Part shown: piece after piece, positions 9,014 through 17,126 of the stretch
How positions within the stretch are numbered: position 1 is the first letter of the stretch
Layout: every line of letters begins with the position of its first letter
The notes under the pieces: generated by a model
What the model saw: only the letters and a program-made list of their open reading frames with translations
The model's database searches: none
Told to the model about the DNA's origin: nothing
Assembly: GCF_016756535.1 (NCBI RefSeq)
Contig: NZ_AP023247.1
Span: 4,278,501-4,342,500, forward strand
Reading direction: 5' to 3'
Length of the DNA stretch: 64,000 bases
From: Mesorhizobium sp. 131-2-1
GTDB taxonomy: Bacteria; Pseudomonadota; Alphaproteobacteria; Rhizobiales; Rhizobiaceae
Position numbers and translations under genes: made by a program

Positions 9014-9874
9014 CTATTGCAGTCTCGGAATGACCGCGACCGGACGGTAGCCGTGCTTGTCGAGGAAGGCGGCTAGCCTCTCGGGGTCGGGCTGGAGCGG
9101 ATCGCCATAGTCGCGGGCATGGATGCCGCCCGAGACATAGAGGACGTCGAAGCCATTGTCGGCCGCGCCCTTGATGTCGGTCATCATGCCGTCGCCGATG
9201 GCCAGCACCCGCGAACGTTCGACCGGGCGGCCGAGCAGGCCGGCAACCTCTTTCATGGCAACGTCGTAGATCGGCGCGTATGGCTTGCCGGCAATGAGCG
9301 TTCGTCCGCCAAGCTGGGCGTAGTCGCGGGCAAGCGCGCCGGCGCACCAGATCATGCGCTCGCCGCGCTCGACCACGATGTCGGGATTGGCGCAGATGAA
9401 CGGCAGGTCGCGGGCGCGCAGCCGCCGCAGCAATTCGGCATAGTCGGAAGGCTTTTCCACCTCGTCGTCGAAGAGACCGGTGCAGACCACGCCGGAAGCC
9501 TCGAATTCCTCGACCAGATCGACGCCGAGCCCGTCATAGAGGGTGAAATCGCGGTCGGGGCCGATGTGGAAGATTTTTCTCGGCCCCTCGGCGATGAGGT
9601 CGCGGGTGACGTCGCCGGAGGTGACGATGCGGTCATAGGCGTCAGCGGGAACGCCGATCGCATTCATCTGCGCCGCCACGTCGGCGGAGCGGCGCGGCGA
9701 ATTGGTGATCAGCACGATGGGGACGCGAGCAGCGCGCGCCGCGGCCAGGGCCTGCGCGGCCTGCGGGAAATGCCATTCGCCATTGTGCACCACGCCCCAG
9801 ACATCGCACAGGATGGCCGAATAGGCGCCCGACAGGTCCGCGAGCGAGCCGATGATGTCGGGCGAATCCGCCAT
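9014..9874 (-). CDS. TIGR01459 family HAD-type hydrolase (NagD-like)
   Basis: This 286-residue HAD superfamily class IIA protein resembles NagD sugar phosphatases. Motif I reads CDVWGVVHNG, so the nucleophile Asp is present but the second Asp of the usual DxD is a Trp. Motif II is in the stretch VLITNSPR, and motif IV in LAIGDGMMTDIKGA. The substitution is, to my memory, a feature of this alphaproteobacterial subfamily. Phosphatase activity is therefore uncertain. It forms an apparent operon with ribF, which hints at a role in flavin nucleotide metabolism but does not prove it. Confidence 0.88.
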   Translation of the reverse strand: MADSPDIIGSLADLSGAYSAILCDVWGVVHNGEWHFPQAAQALAAARAARVPIVLITNSPRRSADVAAQMNAIGVPADAYDRIVTSGDVTRDLIAEGPRKIFHIGPDRDFTLYDGLGVDLVEEFEASGVVCTGLFDDEVEKPSDYAELLRRLRARDLPFICANPDIVVERGERMIWCAGALARDYAQLGGRTLIAGKPYAPIYDVAMKEVAGLLGRPVERSRVLAIGDGMMTDIKGAADNGFDVLYVSGGIHARDYGDPLQPDPERLAAFLDKHGYRPVAVIPRLQ

Positions 9875-10197
9875 GCCGTTTTCCCTGGGTGATCGTTGCG
9901 ATAGCCGCCGCCGACGGTCCGCCGCGGCCGGTCCCGCATTAACCGAAGCGCCTCATCCTGTCACCAGCTTTCGGCAGACAGTGGCCGCCACCGCAGGACC
10001 GATGCCGGGCGCAAGACCCGCGTTCTCGGTGGAATTTCCAGGCCCTCGGCACCCGCGCCGCAAGCCCGATAGTTAACGAGCTTTGAAAACGCAGGTTGAT
10101 GTTGGATGCAATCGAGCAACCTGAAATTTAACGATCTATGCGCATGGTCGCAGATCAACTACGACTAAGGTCGTACATTAGCGGGGGGCTAAAGGCT
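9875..10197. promoter_or_regulatory. Divergent intergenic region with one inverted repeat
   Basis: This gene-free stretch lies between the HAD gene (minus) and the first TadG-like gene (plus). It is GC-rich for the first 180 bases and more AT-rich afterwards. An inverted repeat CAGGTTG (10092-10098) / CAACCTG (10117-10123) with an 18-base spacer lies about 75 bases before the downstream ATG and could be an operator or a leader hairpin. I see no convincing open frame. Confidence 0.35.
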
Positions 10198-12114
10198 ATG
10201 ATCCGCAGATTCGGAGCGATGATCCGCGGCTTCGTGCGCGACAGGCGGGGCAACTATGCCCTGATCGCCGCCATCGCCATGGTGCCCATAATGGGCGGCG
10301 TAGCAATGGCGGTCGACTATACGGAACTATTGCGCCAAAAGCAGGAAACGTTGAATGCGCTCGATGCCGCCGGCGTCGCCACGGCGCAGCAGATCGTCGC
10401 CAATGTAAGCGATGCCGATGCCAAGGCTTATGCGAAGAACTTCTTCGAAGCCAATCTGGCGCATGTCAGCCCGGCCGACACCACGCTGAGCGTCACCTTG
10501 CCCAGCAACAATACCGGCGGCGGTACGCTGAAGCTTTGCGCGAACCTGCGCTACCATCCGTTTTTCCTGCCGGCTGCCGCAATGCTGATCGGCAGGACCG
10601 TCAGCGATCGAAGCTTGACCGCATGCTCGGAAGTTCGACTGAAGAACACCCTGGAAGTTGCCCTGGTGCTCGACAATTCTGGCTCGATGAGCACGAATGG
10701 ATCCGGTACCGGCCAACAGCGAATAGAGTTGCTCAAAACCGCCGCAACAGAACTCGTCAACACGTTGGCCCTGCAGGCCGCGCAAATGAAGCAGGTCACC
10801 AAACCGGTACAGTTCGCCCTGGTTCCGTTTTCGGCCTCGGTTAATGTCGGCTCAGCCAACAAGGACAAGACCTGGATGGATCTCGGCGGCATCTCGCCGG
10901 TACATCATGAGAATTTCGACTGGACCCAGATGTACAAGACCGTCTCCGGCGTCGATCCGAACAAATACATCGAGAAAGTTGGCGCCGCCTACTACCAGAG
11001 GGGCAGCGGCTGGGGCGCGGATACGGGGAAGGCAATGACCCGCTTCACTCTCTACCAGGATATGATGGCCACGACGCGAACCTGCACCAAGAAAAACCAC
11101 GGCACGTGTCAGACTTATGTCGACACCACCGCCCAGTACCAAGCCTGGAAAGGCTGCGTGGAAGCAAGGCCGTATCCGTACAATGTCGACGACACGACGC
11201 CGACGACGGCCACGCCCGCCAGCCTGTTCGTCCCGATGTTCGCTCCGGACGAGGCCGGCAATTTCTGGACCGACTCCACCCACACGAGCACGACGTCATG
11301 GGGCTACACCAACAATTGGTGGGTGGATTCGGCCGACAGCCTGGCCGTCGCAAAACGCCAGGCGGATATGCGCAAGTATTTCGTCACAAAGCCCTACAAC
11401 GCGGCGGCGGAACCGACTGACGGCGGTCCCAATTCCGGGTGCACGACTTCCGCCATCACGCCGCTGCAGGACATAACCACGACCACGGGCAAGAACACCA
11501 TCACAAACGCCATCAGCGCGATGACGCCGACGGGCAACACCAACGTGCCGGAAGGGCTCGCTTGGGGTTGGCGAGTGCTGTCTAGCAATGAGCCTTTCAC
11601 GGACGGCAGGGCCAACACCGAAAGAGGCAACGACAAGGTCGTCATCGTGCTGACCGACGGCGCCAACACCTACAGCCCGATCGCCGACGCCACCTATGCC
11701 AAGAACATGTCGACTTACGCCGCGTACGGCTACACGGGCCTGACCTATCCGGGCTCCGGCACGGTGACCCGACTGTTCATGAACACCAGCGCTTCCGTTG
11801 GCAAGACGACCTACACCGGCGCCAACTATACGACGGCGCTCGACGAGCAGATGCAGACGCTCTGCGCCAATGCAAAGAATTCGAACGTCATCGTGATGAC
11901 GGTTTCGCTCGACCTCGTGGAAACCAAATCCGCAGAGAAGGCCGCAATCACCGCGCTGAAGACCTGTTCCTCGGACTCGAGGTTCCGAAAAGACCCGGCC
12001 GACCAGACCGGCAAAACAGCGGCCAAATTGTACTGGAACGCGACCGGCGCCACGCTGTCGAAAAGCTTCAAGGAAATCGCTGACGAACTGTCGAACCTGC
12101 GCATCGTCAGCTGA
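10198..12114 (+). CDS. TadG-like pilus-assembly protein with vWA domain (paralogue 1)
   Basis: This 638-residue protein begins with RDRRGNYALIAAIAMVP, the TadE/TadG N-terminal signature, and one transmembrane segment at about 20-40. A von Willebrand A domain starts near residue 152 with the MIDAS motif DNSGSMS (159-165), and the third metal-site region is VIVLTDGANTYS. Between these lie a Cys-containing insert and aromatic stretches. TadG proteins are anchored in the inner membrane and project into the periplasm or surface. The ATG at 10198 follows a GGGGG-rich site; an upstream ATG at 10138 is possible. No tad ATPase, secretin or prepilin gene is in the window. Confidence 0.88.
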   Translation: MIRRFGAMIRGFVRDRRGNYALIAAIAMVPIMGGVAMAVDYTELLRQKQETLNALDAAGVATAQQIVANVSDADAKAYAKNFFEANLAHVSPADTTLSVTLPSNNTGGGTLKLCANLRYHPFFLPAAAMLIGRTVSDRSLTACSEVRLKNTLEVALVLDNSGSMSTNGSGTGQQRIELLKTAATELVNTLALQAAQMKQVTKPVQFALVPFSASVNVGSANKDKTWMDLGGISPVHHENFDWTQMYKTVSGVDPNKYIEKVGAAYYQRGSGWGADTGKAMTRFTLYQDMMATTRTCTKKNHGTCQTYVDTTAQYQAWKGCVEARPYPYNVDDTTPTTATPASLFVPMFAPDEAGNFWTDSTHTSTTSWGYTNNWWVDSADSLAVAKRQADMRKYFVTKPYNAAAEPTDGGPNSGCTTSAITPLQDITTTTGKNTITNAISAMTPTGNTNVPEGLAWGWRVLSSNEPFTDGRANTERGNDKVVIVLTDGANTYSPIADATYAKNMSTYAAYGYTGLTYPGSGTVTRLFMNTSASVGKTTYTGANYTTALDEQMQTLCANAKNSNVIVMTVSLDLVETKSAEKAAITALKTCSSDSRFRKDPADQTGKTAAKLYWNATGATLSKSFKEIADELSNLRIVS

Positions 12115-12132
12115 CCGATGAAACCGCCTTAC

Positions 12133-12161
12133 AAACGCCCCGCCCGACGGCGGGGCGTTTT
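12133..12161 (+). terminator. Rho-independent terminator after TadG-like gene 1
   Basis: A 12-bp perfect stem, AAACGCCCCGCC (12133-12144) and GGCGGGGCGTTT (12149-12160) with a four-base loop, runs into a short T tract. It lies 19 bases after the stop codon and separates the two vWA paralogues into different transcription units. Confidence 0.9.
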
Positions 12162-12310
12162 CGGTTCGAGTCGCATCATGCTCCGCTCCGCTTGGTTAGC
12201 ATTCGGTGAAACACCCGCCCTACAATCGAGCGGTTTCGCACACCCGTCCTTCAGCGTTTTGTGAAACTGTGGCCCGGGTGAAGAATCCGCAGGCGGGGCC
12301 GCTTACGAGA

Positions 12311-14275
12311 ATGCGAGAATTTTGGCGTGACTTCTGTCGCGATCGGGGCGGCAACTATGCCCTCATGACCGCGCTTGCCATGGTCCCGCTGATGGGGGCC
12401 GTGGCGCTGAGCGTCGACTATTCGGGCATGATCAACGAGAAGCAGAGGGTGGTGAACGCGCTCGACGCCGCCAATTTCGCCACCGCCCGCCGCCTTGCCG
12501 AAGGCGCCACCGACGACCAGCTGAGGGCCTATGCGGTGGAGTTCTTCAACGCCAACCTCGGCGACGGTATCGATCCGGCCAACACCACGCTCAGCGTCAC
12601 TCTGCCCAGCAGCACCACCGGCGGCGGCCTAGTGAAGCTTTGCGCGGCGCTGGTCTACAAGCCCTATTTCCTGCCGGCGGCGGCGATGCTGATCGACAAA
12701 CAGTCTTCCGACGTCGACTACTCCGTATGTTCGGAAGTGCGGCTGAAGAACACGCTGGAAGTCGCCATGGTGCTCGACAATTCCGGCTCGATGAGCAGCC
12801 TCGGCACCGGCGCGGGGCAAAAGCGCATCGACCTGCTCAAGCAGGCCGCCAAGCAGCTTGTCGACACGCTGGCGCAGCAGGCGGCCGCGATCAAGCAGAT
12901 CGACAAGCCGGTCCAGTTCAGCATCGTGCCCTTCGCCGCCTCGGTGAATGTCGGGACGCAGAACGACAACGCTTCCTGGATGGACACCTATGGCCTGTCG
13001 CCGGTCCACCACGAGAATTTCGACTGGACGACGTTGAACGCCACCAACAAATACGCGCAGAAGATCAACGGCATCTGGTACAAGAAGGGCTCCGAATGGG
13101 GCGAGCAGGAAGGCCAGATGCTGACCCGCTTCTCGCTCTACCGCGACATGAAGGTGGTCACCAGCCACGAGCGTATCGTCGGCTCCAAGCGCGTCGTCTG
13201 CGACGAGTACCGTTCGAACCATACCTGCAAGCGCAGCCACGACGAATATGACTACAACGACACCTATGGTCCGTTCGCCAGCTGGCAGGGCTGCGTCGAG
13301 GACCGTCCCTACCCTTACAATGTCAATGACGCGCCGGCCTCGGGCGGCCCCAACAACACCGGTACCGGCGTCGGCGACCCGGCAACCATGTTCGTGCCGA
13401 TGTTCGCGCCGGACGAGCCCGGCAACCACTGGTACCTGACGCAGGATCCGGACGAGCCGAAGCCGGTGACCTACGGCGCCGCCAACAGCTGGTGGAACGA
13501 CGATCCGTCGAGCACCACCGGCAAGACGCGGCAGTCCAACATGGCCAAATATTTCCAGCCGCGGCCGATCAATGCGCCGGTGCTGTCGACTGGCGCCGGT
13601 CCCAACTACAGCTGCACCACGACGCCGATCACGCCGCTGACCGACGTCACCCAGGCGGCAGGGCTTACGGCGATCAAGGCGGCGATCGACCTGATGCAGC
13701 CCAACGGCAACACCAACGTGCCGGAAGGCATGGCCTGGGGCTGGCGCACCGTGTCGAGTACCGAGCCCTTCACCGAAGGGCGGCCGGAGAGCGAGCGCGG
13801 CAACGACAAGGTCGTCATCGTGCTCACCGACGGCGAGAACACCTACTCGACGGTCAGCAGCGACCCGGCCGGCAACAAGTCGACCTATGCCGCCTATGGC
13901 TACACCGGCCTTGCCTATTACGGCACGGCGGTGACCCGGCTGTTCACCGGCACGTCGAGCGCCATCGGCCAGTTCAACTATACGTCCAGCAACTACACCG
14001 CCGCGCTCAACGACCAGATGGCGAGCCTGTGCGACAACGCCAAGGCTGCCAACATCATGGTGATGACGGTGGCGCTCGACATGTCGGCCACGGATTCCGG
14101 CGACAAGAAAGCGATGGACGCGCTGAAGGCCTGCTCCTCCGACTCCCGCTTCCGCAAGGATCCGACCGATCCCAGCAAACCGGCCAAGCTGTTCTGGAAC
14201 GCGACGGGCGCCACGCTGTCCGACAATTTCAAGGAAATCGCCAACGAGCTGTCGAACCTGCGCGTCGTCGGGTGA
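12311..14275 (+). CDS. TadG-like pilus-assembly protein with vWA domain (paralogue 2)
   Basis: This 654-residue paralogue of the gene just upstream shares the N-terminal RDRGGNYALMTALAMVP segment, the MIDAS motif DNSGSMS, the HHENFDWT block, VIVLTDGENTYS and the C-terminal SDSRFRKDP and ATGATLSDNFKEIA blocks. By eye well over half of the residues are identical. It differs by a Cys-rich insert (VCDEYRSNHTCKRS) in the middle. The start at 12311 is the first ATG that places the TadG N-terminus in register; the frame is open back to 12206 and a GTG near 12278 is possible. A terminator precedes it, so it needs its own promoter in 12162-12310, which I could not identify. Confidence 0.87.
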   Translation: MREFWRDFCRDRGGNYALMTALAMVPLMGAVALSVDYSGMINEKQRVVNALDAANFATARRLAEGATDDQLRAYAVEFFNANLGDGIDPANTTLSVTLPSSTTGGGLVKLCAALVYKPYFLPAAAMLIDKQSSDVDYSVCSEVRLKNTLEVAMVLDNSGSMSSLGTGAGQKRIDLLKQAAKQLVDTLAQQAAAIKQIDKPVQFSIVPFAASVNVGTQNDNASWMDTYGLSPVHHENFDWTTLNATNKYAQKINGIWYKKGSEWGEQEGQMLTRFSLYRDMKVVTSHERIVGSKRVVCDEYRSNHTCKRSHDEYDYNDTYGPFASWQGCVEDRPYPYNVNDAPASGGPNNTGTGVGDPATMFVPMFAPDEPGNHWYLTQDPDEPKPVTYGAANSWWNDDPSSTTGKTRQSNMAKYFQPRPINAPVLSTGAGPNYSCTTTPITPLTDVTQAAGLTAIKAAIDLMQPNGNTNVPEGMAWGWRTVSSTEPFTEGRPESERGNDKVVIVLTDGENTYSTVSSDPAGNKSTYAAYGYTGLAYYGTAVTRLFTGTSSAIGQFNYTSSNYTAALNDQMASLCDNAKAANIMVMTVALDMSATDSGDKKAMDALKACSSDSRFRKDPTDPSKPAKLFWNATGATLSDNFKEIANELSNLRVVG

Positions 14276-14444
14276 GCAGCCTCTCTGAAACCCGAGACGT
14301 TGGCGGGACGGCGGGCGTGCGACCGAACGCAAGCTGGGCCTTGCCCCACGAGCATTTTCTGGCGCAACGGCCCGGCACAGCCAAGCCCTTGTGCCTGTTT
14401 GCGAAGCAAGGCAAATGTCAGGCGAGCCGCCCGGAGACGCATCG

Positions 14445-15077
14445 ATGCCCGATATCGCCAACCACCTCGCCTTCGCGCTGGTCTGCCTCGGCATGGTGCT
14501 GACGCCCGGACCGAACATGCTCTACTTGGTCTCGCGTTCGCTGTCGCAAGGGCCGAAGGCCGGGCTGATCTCGCTTGGCGGCGTCGCCTGCGGCTTCCTG
14601 TTCTACGTGGTCTCGGCCGCCTTCGGCATCACCGCGCTGCTGCTCGCCGTGCCTTTCGCCTATGACCTGCTGCGCATCGCCGGCGCGCTCTATCTCCTGT
14701 GGCTCGCCTGGCAAGCTGTGAGGCCCGGCGGGCGCTCGCCGTTCGAGGTGCGCGAGCTGCCGAGGGACAGGCCGCGCAAGCTGTTCGCCATGGGGCTGAT
14801 GACCAACCTGCTCAACCCGAAGGTGGCGGTGCTCTACCTTTCGCTGCTGCCGCAGTTCATCAACCCGGCCAAGGGCCATGTGCTGTCGCAGCTGCTGGTG
14901 CTTGGCGTGACCCAGATCTCGATCAGCCTCACCGTCAACGCCATCATCGCGGTGACCGCCGGCTCGATCGCGACCTTCCTCGCCGGACGGCCGCTGTGGA
15001 TGGTCATCCAGCGCTGGATGATGGGCACGGTGCTGGCGGCGCTGGCGCTGAGGATGGCGACCGAGGCGCAGCGCTGA
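14445..15077 (+). CDS. LysE family translocator (amino-acid exporter)
   Basis: This 210-residue membrane protein has about six hydrophobic segments and the LysE/RhtB hallmark TPGPNMLYLVSRSLSQG near the N-terminus, then the conserved LLNPKVAVLYLSLLPQF block. The family exports amino acids or homoserine lactone-type compounds; the substrate cannot be told. The ATG at 14445 fits the family N-terminus better than the longer frame from 14391. It lies between two TadG-like genes on the same strand and is probably unrelated to them in function. Confidence 0.9.
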   Translation: MPDIANHLAFALVCLGMVLTPGPNMLYLVSRSLSQGPKAGLISLGGVACGFLFYVVSAAFGITALLLAVPFAYDLLRIAGALYLLWLAWQAVRPGGRSPFEVRELPRDRPRKLFAMGLMTNLLNPKVAVLYLSLLPQFINPAKGHVLSQLLVLGVTQISISLTVNAIIAVTAGSIATFLAGRPLWMVIQRWMMGTVLAALALRMATEAQR

Positions 15078-15137
15078 CGGGCGTGCCGACATTCAGGTGA
15101 AGCCGACCTGTCCTGAAACAAACGCGCTGCATTTTAC

Positions 15138-15167
15138 AATTTAAGCATTTTATCATTTGCTTAAATT
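15138..15167. promoter_or_regulatory. Perfect inverted repeat upstream of TadG-like gene 3
   Basis: The 10-bp arms AATTTAAGCA (15138-15147) and TGCTTAAATT (15158-15167) are separated by 10 AT-rich bases, giving a 20-bp centre-to-centre spacing that suits a dimeric regulator. The site ends 55 bases before the ATG at 15223. Such an AT-rich island stands out in this GC-rich sequence. The regulator is unknown. Confidence 0.5.
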
Positions 15168-15222
15168 GGTCGTAGAGACCCCTGCCGTAACAGTTGAGCT
15201 TTGCAGAGTTCGGCGAGGGGCA

Positions 15223-16446
15223 ATGTTCGCATTGAAGCGCTTCCGGGCCTCCGAGCGCGGCAACTTCGCCATGGCGACCGCCATAGCGATGCTGCCGATC
15301 ATGCTCGGCGTGGCCGGCACCATCGATCTGGTGGGCACCAGCGACGACGCGGCGCAATTGCAGAACTCGCTGGACGCGGCCGGGCTTGCAGTCGCGACGA
15401 AGTACTCGGCCGGCATGACGGCGAGTGACGTCCAGTCGCTTGGGCTGACATTCTTCGCGGCCAACATGCGCGCCGCCGACGAGCAGGAATATTCGGACAG
15501 CGTCTCCGCCTTTTCTGCTGCCGCCAGCGGAAGCCCGAGCGGCTACTACATCTCGCTTTCATCCAGCCTCAGCCGGCCAAGCTTCCTCAGCGATGCGGCC
15601 TCCTGGAACGCCAACCGCTCGGCCAAGGTCAAGATGGACCCCGGCGCGAAGGCCTGCGTGCTGGCGCTCGATCCGCATGTGTCTTCAGCGGTAAGCCTGC
15701 AGGGCTCGACCAATGTCTCGATGAGCAGTTGCGTGATCGCGGCAAACTCGGACGCGTCCGATGCCGTCAGCAGAGGCGGCTCCGCGCTGGTCACGGCTGC
15801 ATGCGTCTCGACCGTCGGCGGCACGTCCGGACTTTCGCTGCCCAGCGCCAATCTCACCTGCGGAGCGCCGCTCGAACGTCAATATGCGTCTTTCGACCCC
15901 TTGGCGGACGTCGTCCCGCCCGCCTACACATTGTGCCTGCCGGTCCCGAACGGCAAAACCTACACGCTGTCGCCCGGCACCTATTGCGACAAGACATTGT
16001 CGGGAAAGATCACGCTCAATCCGGGCGTCTACATCATGCGCGGCACCACCATCAAACCCGGGGGGAACGGCAGCCTGACCGGCCAGGGCGTGACGATATT
16101 CCTCATGGAGGACGCCCAGATCTACATAAATGCCAATGAGAAGGTGATCCTCTCTCCATCCACCAGCGACCCCTATAAAGGCATCACGATTTTCCAGAAT
16201 CACGGGAACACGTCGGCGCTAACGCTGAACGGCGGCGCAAACTCCGTGATCAGCGGTTTCGTCTACGCGCCGGACGCGCCCGTTGCCTATGCCGGCAACT
16301 CCGACATGAGCGGCCAGGGAGACTGTCTGAGGCTCGTCGGCAAGACGGTGCAGATGACCGGAAACTCGTCCATCAAAACGGACTGCTCAGCCGTGCTTGG
16401 AAGTCGCGACATGTATGCCAGCCGCCTCATCACGCTGGTGAAGTGA
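15223..16446 (+). CDS. TadG-like protein with beta-helix-type C-terminus
   Basis: The 407-residue product opens with RASERGNFAMATAIAMLPI, a TadG-type N-terminus with one membrane segment (about 15-37). There is no vWA domain. The C-terminal half has many short Gly/Asn/Thr-rich strands (ITLNPGVYIMRG, GSLTGQGVTIFLME, VISGFVYAPDAPVAYAGNS) like a right-handed beta-helix. Shared landmarks, notably the Cys-x-LALD block and the SGxFYxP-type block, link it to the TadG-like protein at 42047, so I take the two as members of one unnamed family. The ATG at 15223 follows GAGGGG. The product is probably periplasmic or surface exposed. Confidence 0.8.
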   Translation: MFALKRFRASERGNFAMATAIAMLPIMLGVAGTIDLVGTSDDAAQLQNSLDAAGLAVATKYSAGMTASDVQSLGLTFFAANMRAADEQEYSDSVSAFSAAASGSPSGYYISLSSSLSRPSFLSDAASWNANRSAKVKMDPGAKACVLALDPHVSSAVSLQGSTNVSMSSCVIAANSDASDAVSRGGSALVTAACVSTVGGTSGLSLPSANLTCGAPLERQYASFDPLADVVPPAYTLCLPVPNGKTYTLSPGTYCDKTLSGKITLNPGVYIMRGTTIKPGGNGSLTGQGVTIFLMEDAQIYINANEKVILSPSTSDPYKGITIFQNHGNTSALTLNGGANSVISGFVYAPDAPVAYAGNSDMSGQGDCLRLVGKTVQMTGNSSIKTDCSAVLGSRDMYASRLITLVK

Positions 16447-16554
16447 ACGGATGGTCGCGCGCCGCACCTGTCTCTGTCTCATCTTTCGATAACGGTTTGC
16501 GATTTCTCCCGCCTTGCCCGGCAAAAGCCATGATCGCCATTATCTGAGGCGGGC

Positions 16555-17070
16555 ATGACCGTTGCTAGAATCAAAGACCGCCAGCCCTCGAAGCTGAACA
16601 GGCGCCTGCTGCTGAGGGGCGCGGGCCTTGCCGCGCTGGCCGGGCTCGCCGCCTGCTCCACCACAGTGCTGCCGACCGGCGAAGGCGCCGGCGTCTCCTC
16701 CTCCGCCACCGGGACGCTCGCCGGCATCCGGTCTTCCGCCGGCCTGCCGGCGCTGGTTCCGGACGGGCAGCTCGAGCAGGCAGCTTTGCAGCAAGCCGGC
16801 TACATGGCCTCACGTGCCCGCATGAGCCACACCACCGGCTGGGGCAAGGACTTCGCCTCGCGCATGAAGGACAACGGCGTGCGCGGCGCCGCAGGCGAGA
16901 ACATCGCCGAGGGCCGTTTCGACCTGCAGAAGCTGTTCGACATATGGATGCATTCGGACGGCCACCGCCGCAACATGCTCGACCCGGACTTCTCCCGCTT
17001 CGGCCTCGCCTATGTGCGCGACGGCCGCGATCCGAGCCTGCGCTACTGGAGCCTCGTGCTCGGGAGATAG
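16555..17070 (+). CDS. CAP/SCP-domain lipoprotein
   Basis: The 171-residue protein has a twin-arginine-like n-region (NRRLLLRGAG) followed by a lipobox LAGLAAC near residue 34, so it is a predicted lipoprotein, possibly Tat-exported. The CAP domain shows the helix HTTGWGKDF, the conserved GENIAEG and the IWMHSDGHRRNMLDPDFSRFG signature. Bacterial CAP proteins are extracytoplasmic; biochemical roles are mostly unknown. It is a single gene on the plus strand whose stop codon lies inside a terminator-like hairpin. Confidence 0.88.
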   Translation: MTVARIKDRQPSKLNRRLLLRGAGLAALAGLAACSTTVLPTGEGAGVSSSATGTLAGIRSSAGLPALVPDGQLEQAALQQAGYMASRARMSHTTGWGKDFASRMKDNGVRGAAGENIAEGRFDLQKLFDIWMHSDGHRRNMLDPDFSRFGLAYVRDGRDPSLRYWSLVLGR

Positions 17071-17090
17071 GCCTCGCCTATCTCCGGTTT
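17063..17090 (+). terminator. Terminator-like hairpin overlapping the CAP gene stop
   Basis: GGAGATAGGC (17063-17072) and GCCTATCTCC (17076-17085) pair perfectly around a three-base loop, followed by GGTTTGT. The stem includes the TAG stop codon. The T tract is short, so termination could be weak, or the hairpin may protect the transcript end between convergent genes. Confidence 0.6.
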
Positions 17091-17126
17091 GTCATCAGAG
17101 TTCTCGACACAGGAACGCCCCGGCCG

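Noticed and set aside
8011..9100. FMN riboswitch upstream of ribF
   Set aside because: ribF lies 10 bases from the preceding gene, leaving no room for the roughly 120-base aptamer.
10198..16446. A complete Tad/Flp pilus locus
   Set aside because: Only TadG-like proteins are present; ATPase, secretin, platform proteins and Flp prepilin are absent, so no full system can be claimed.
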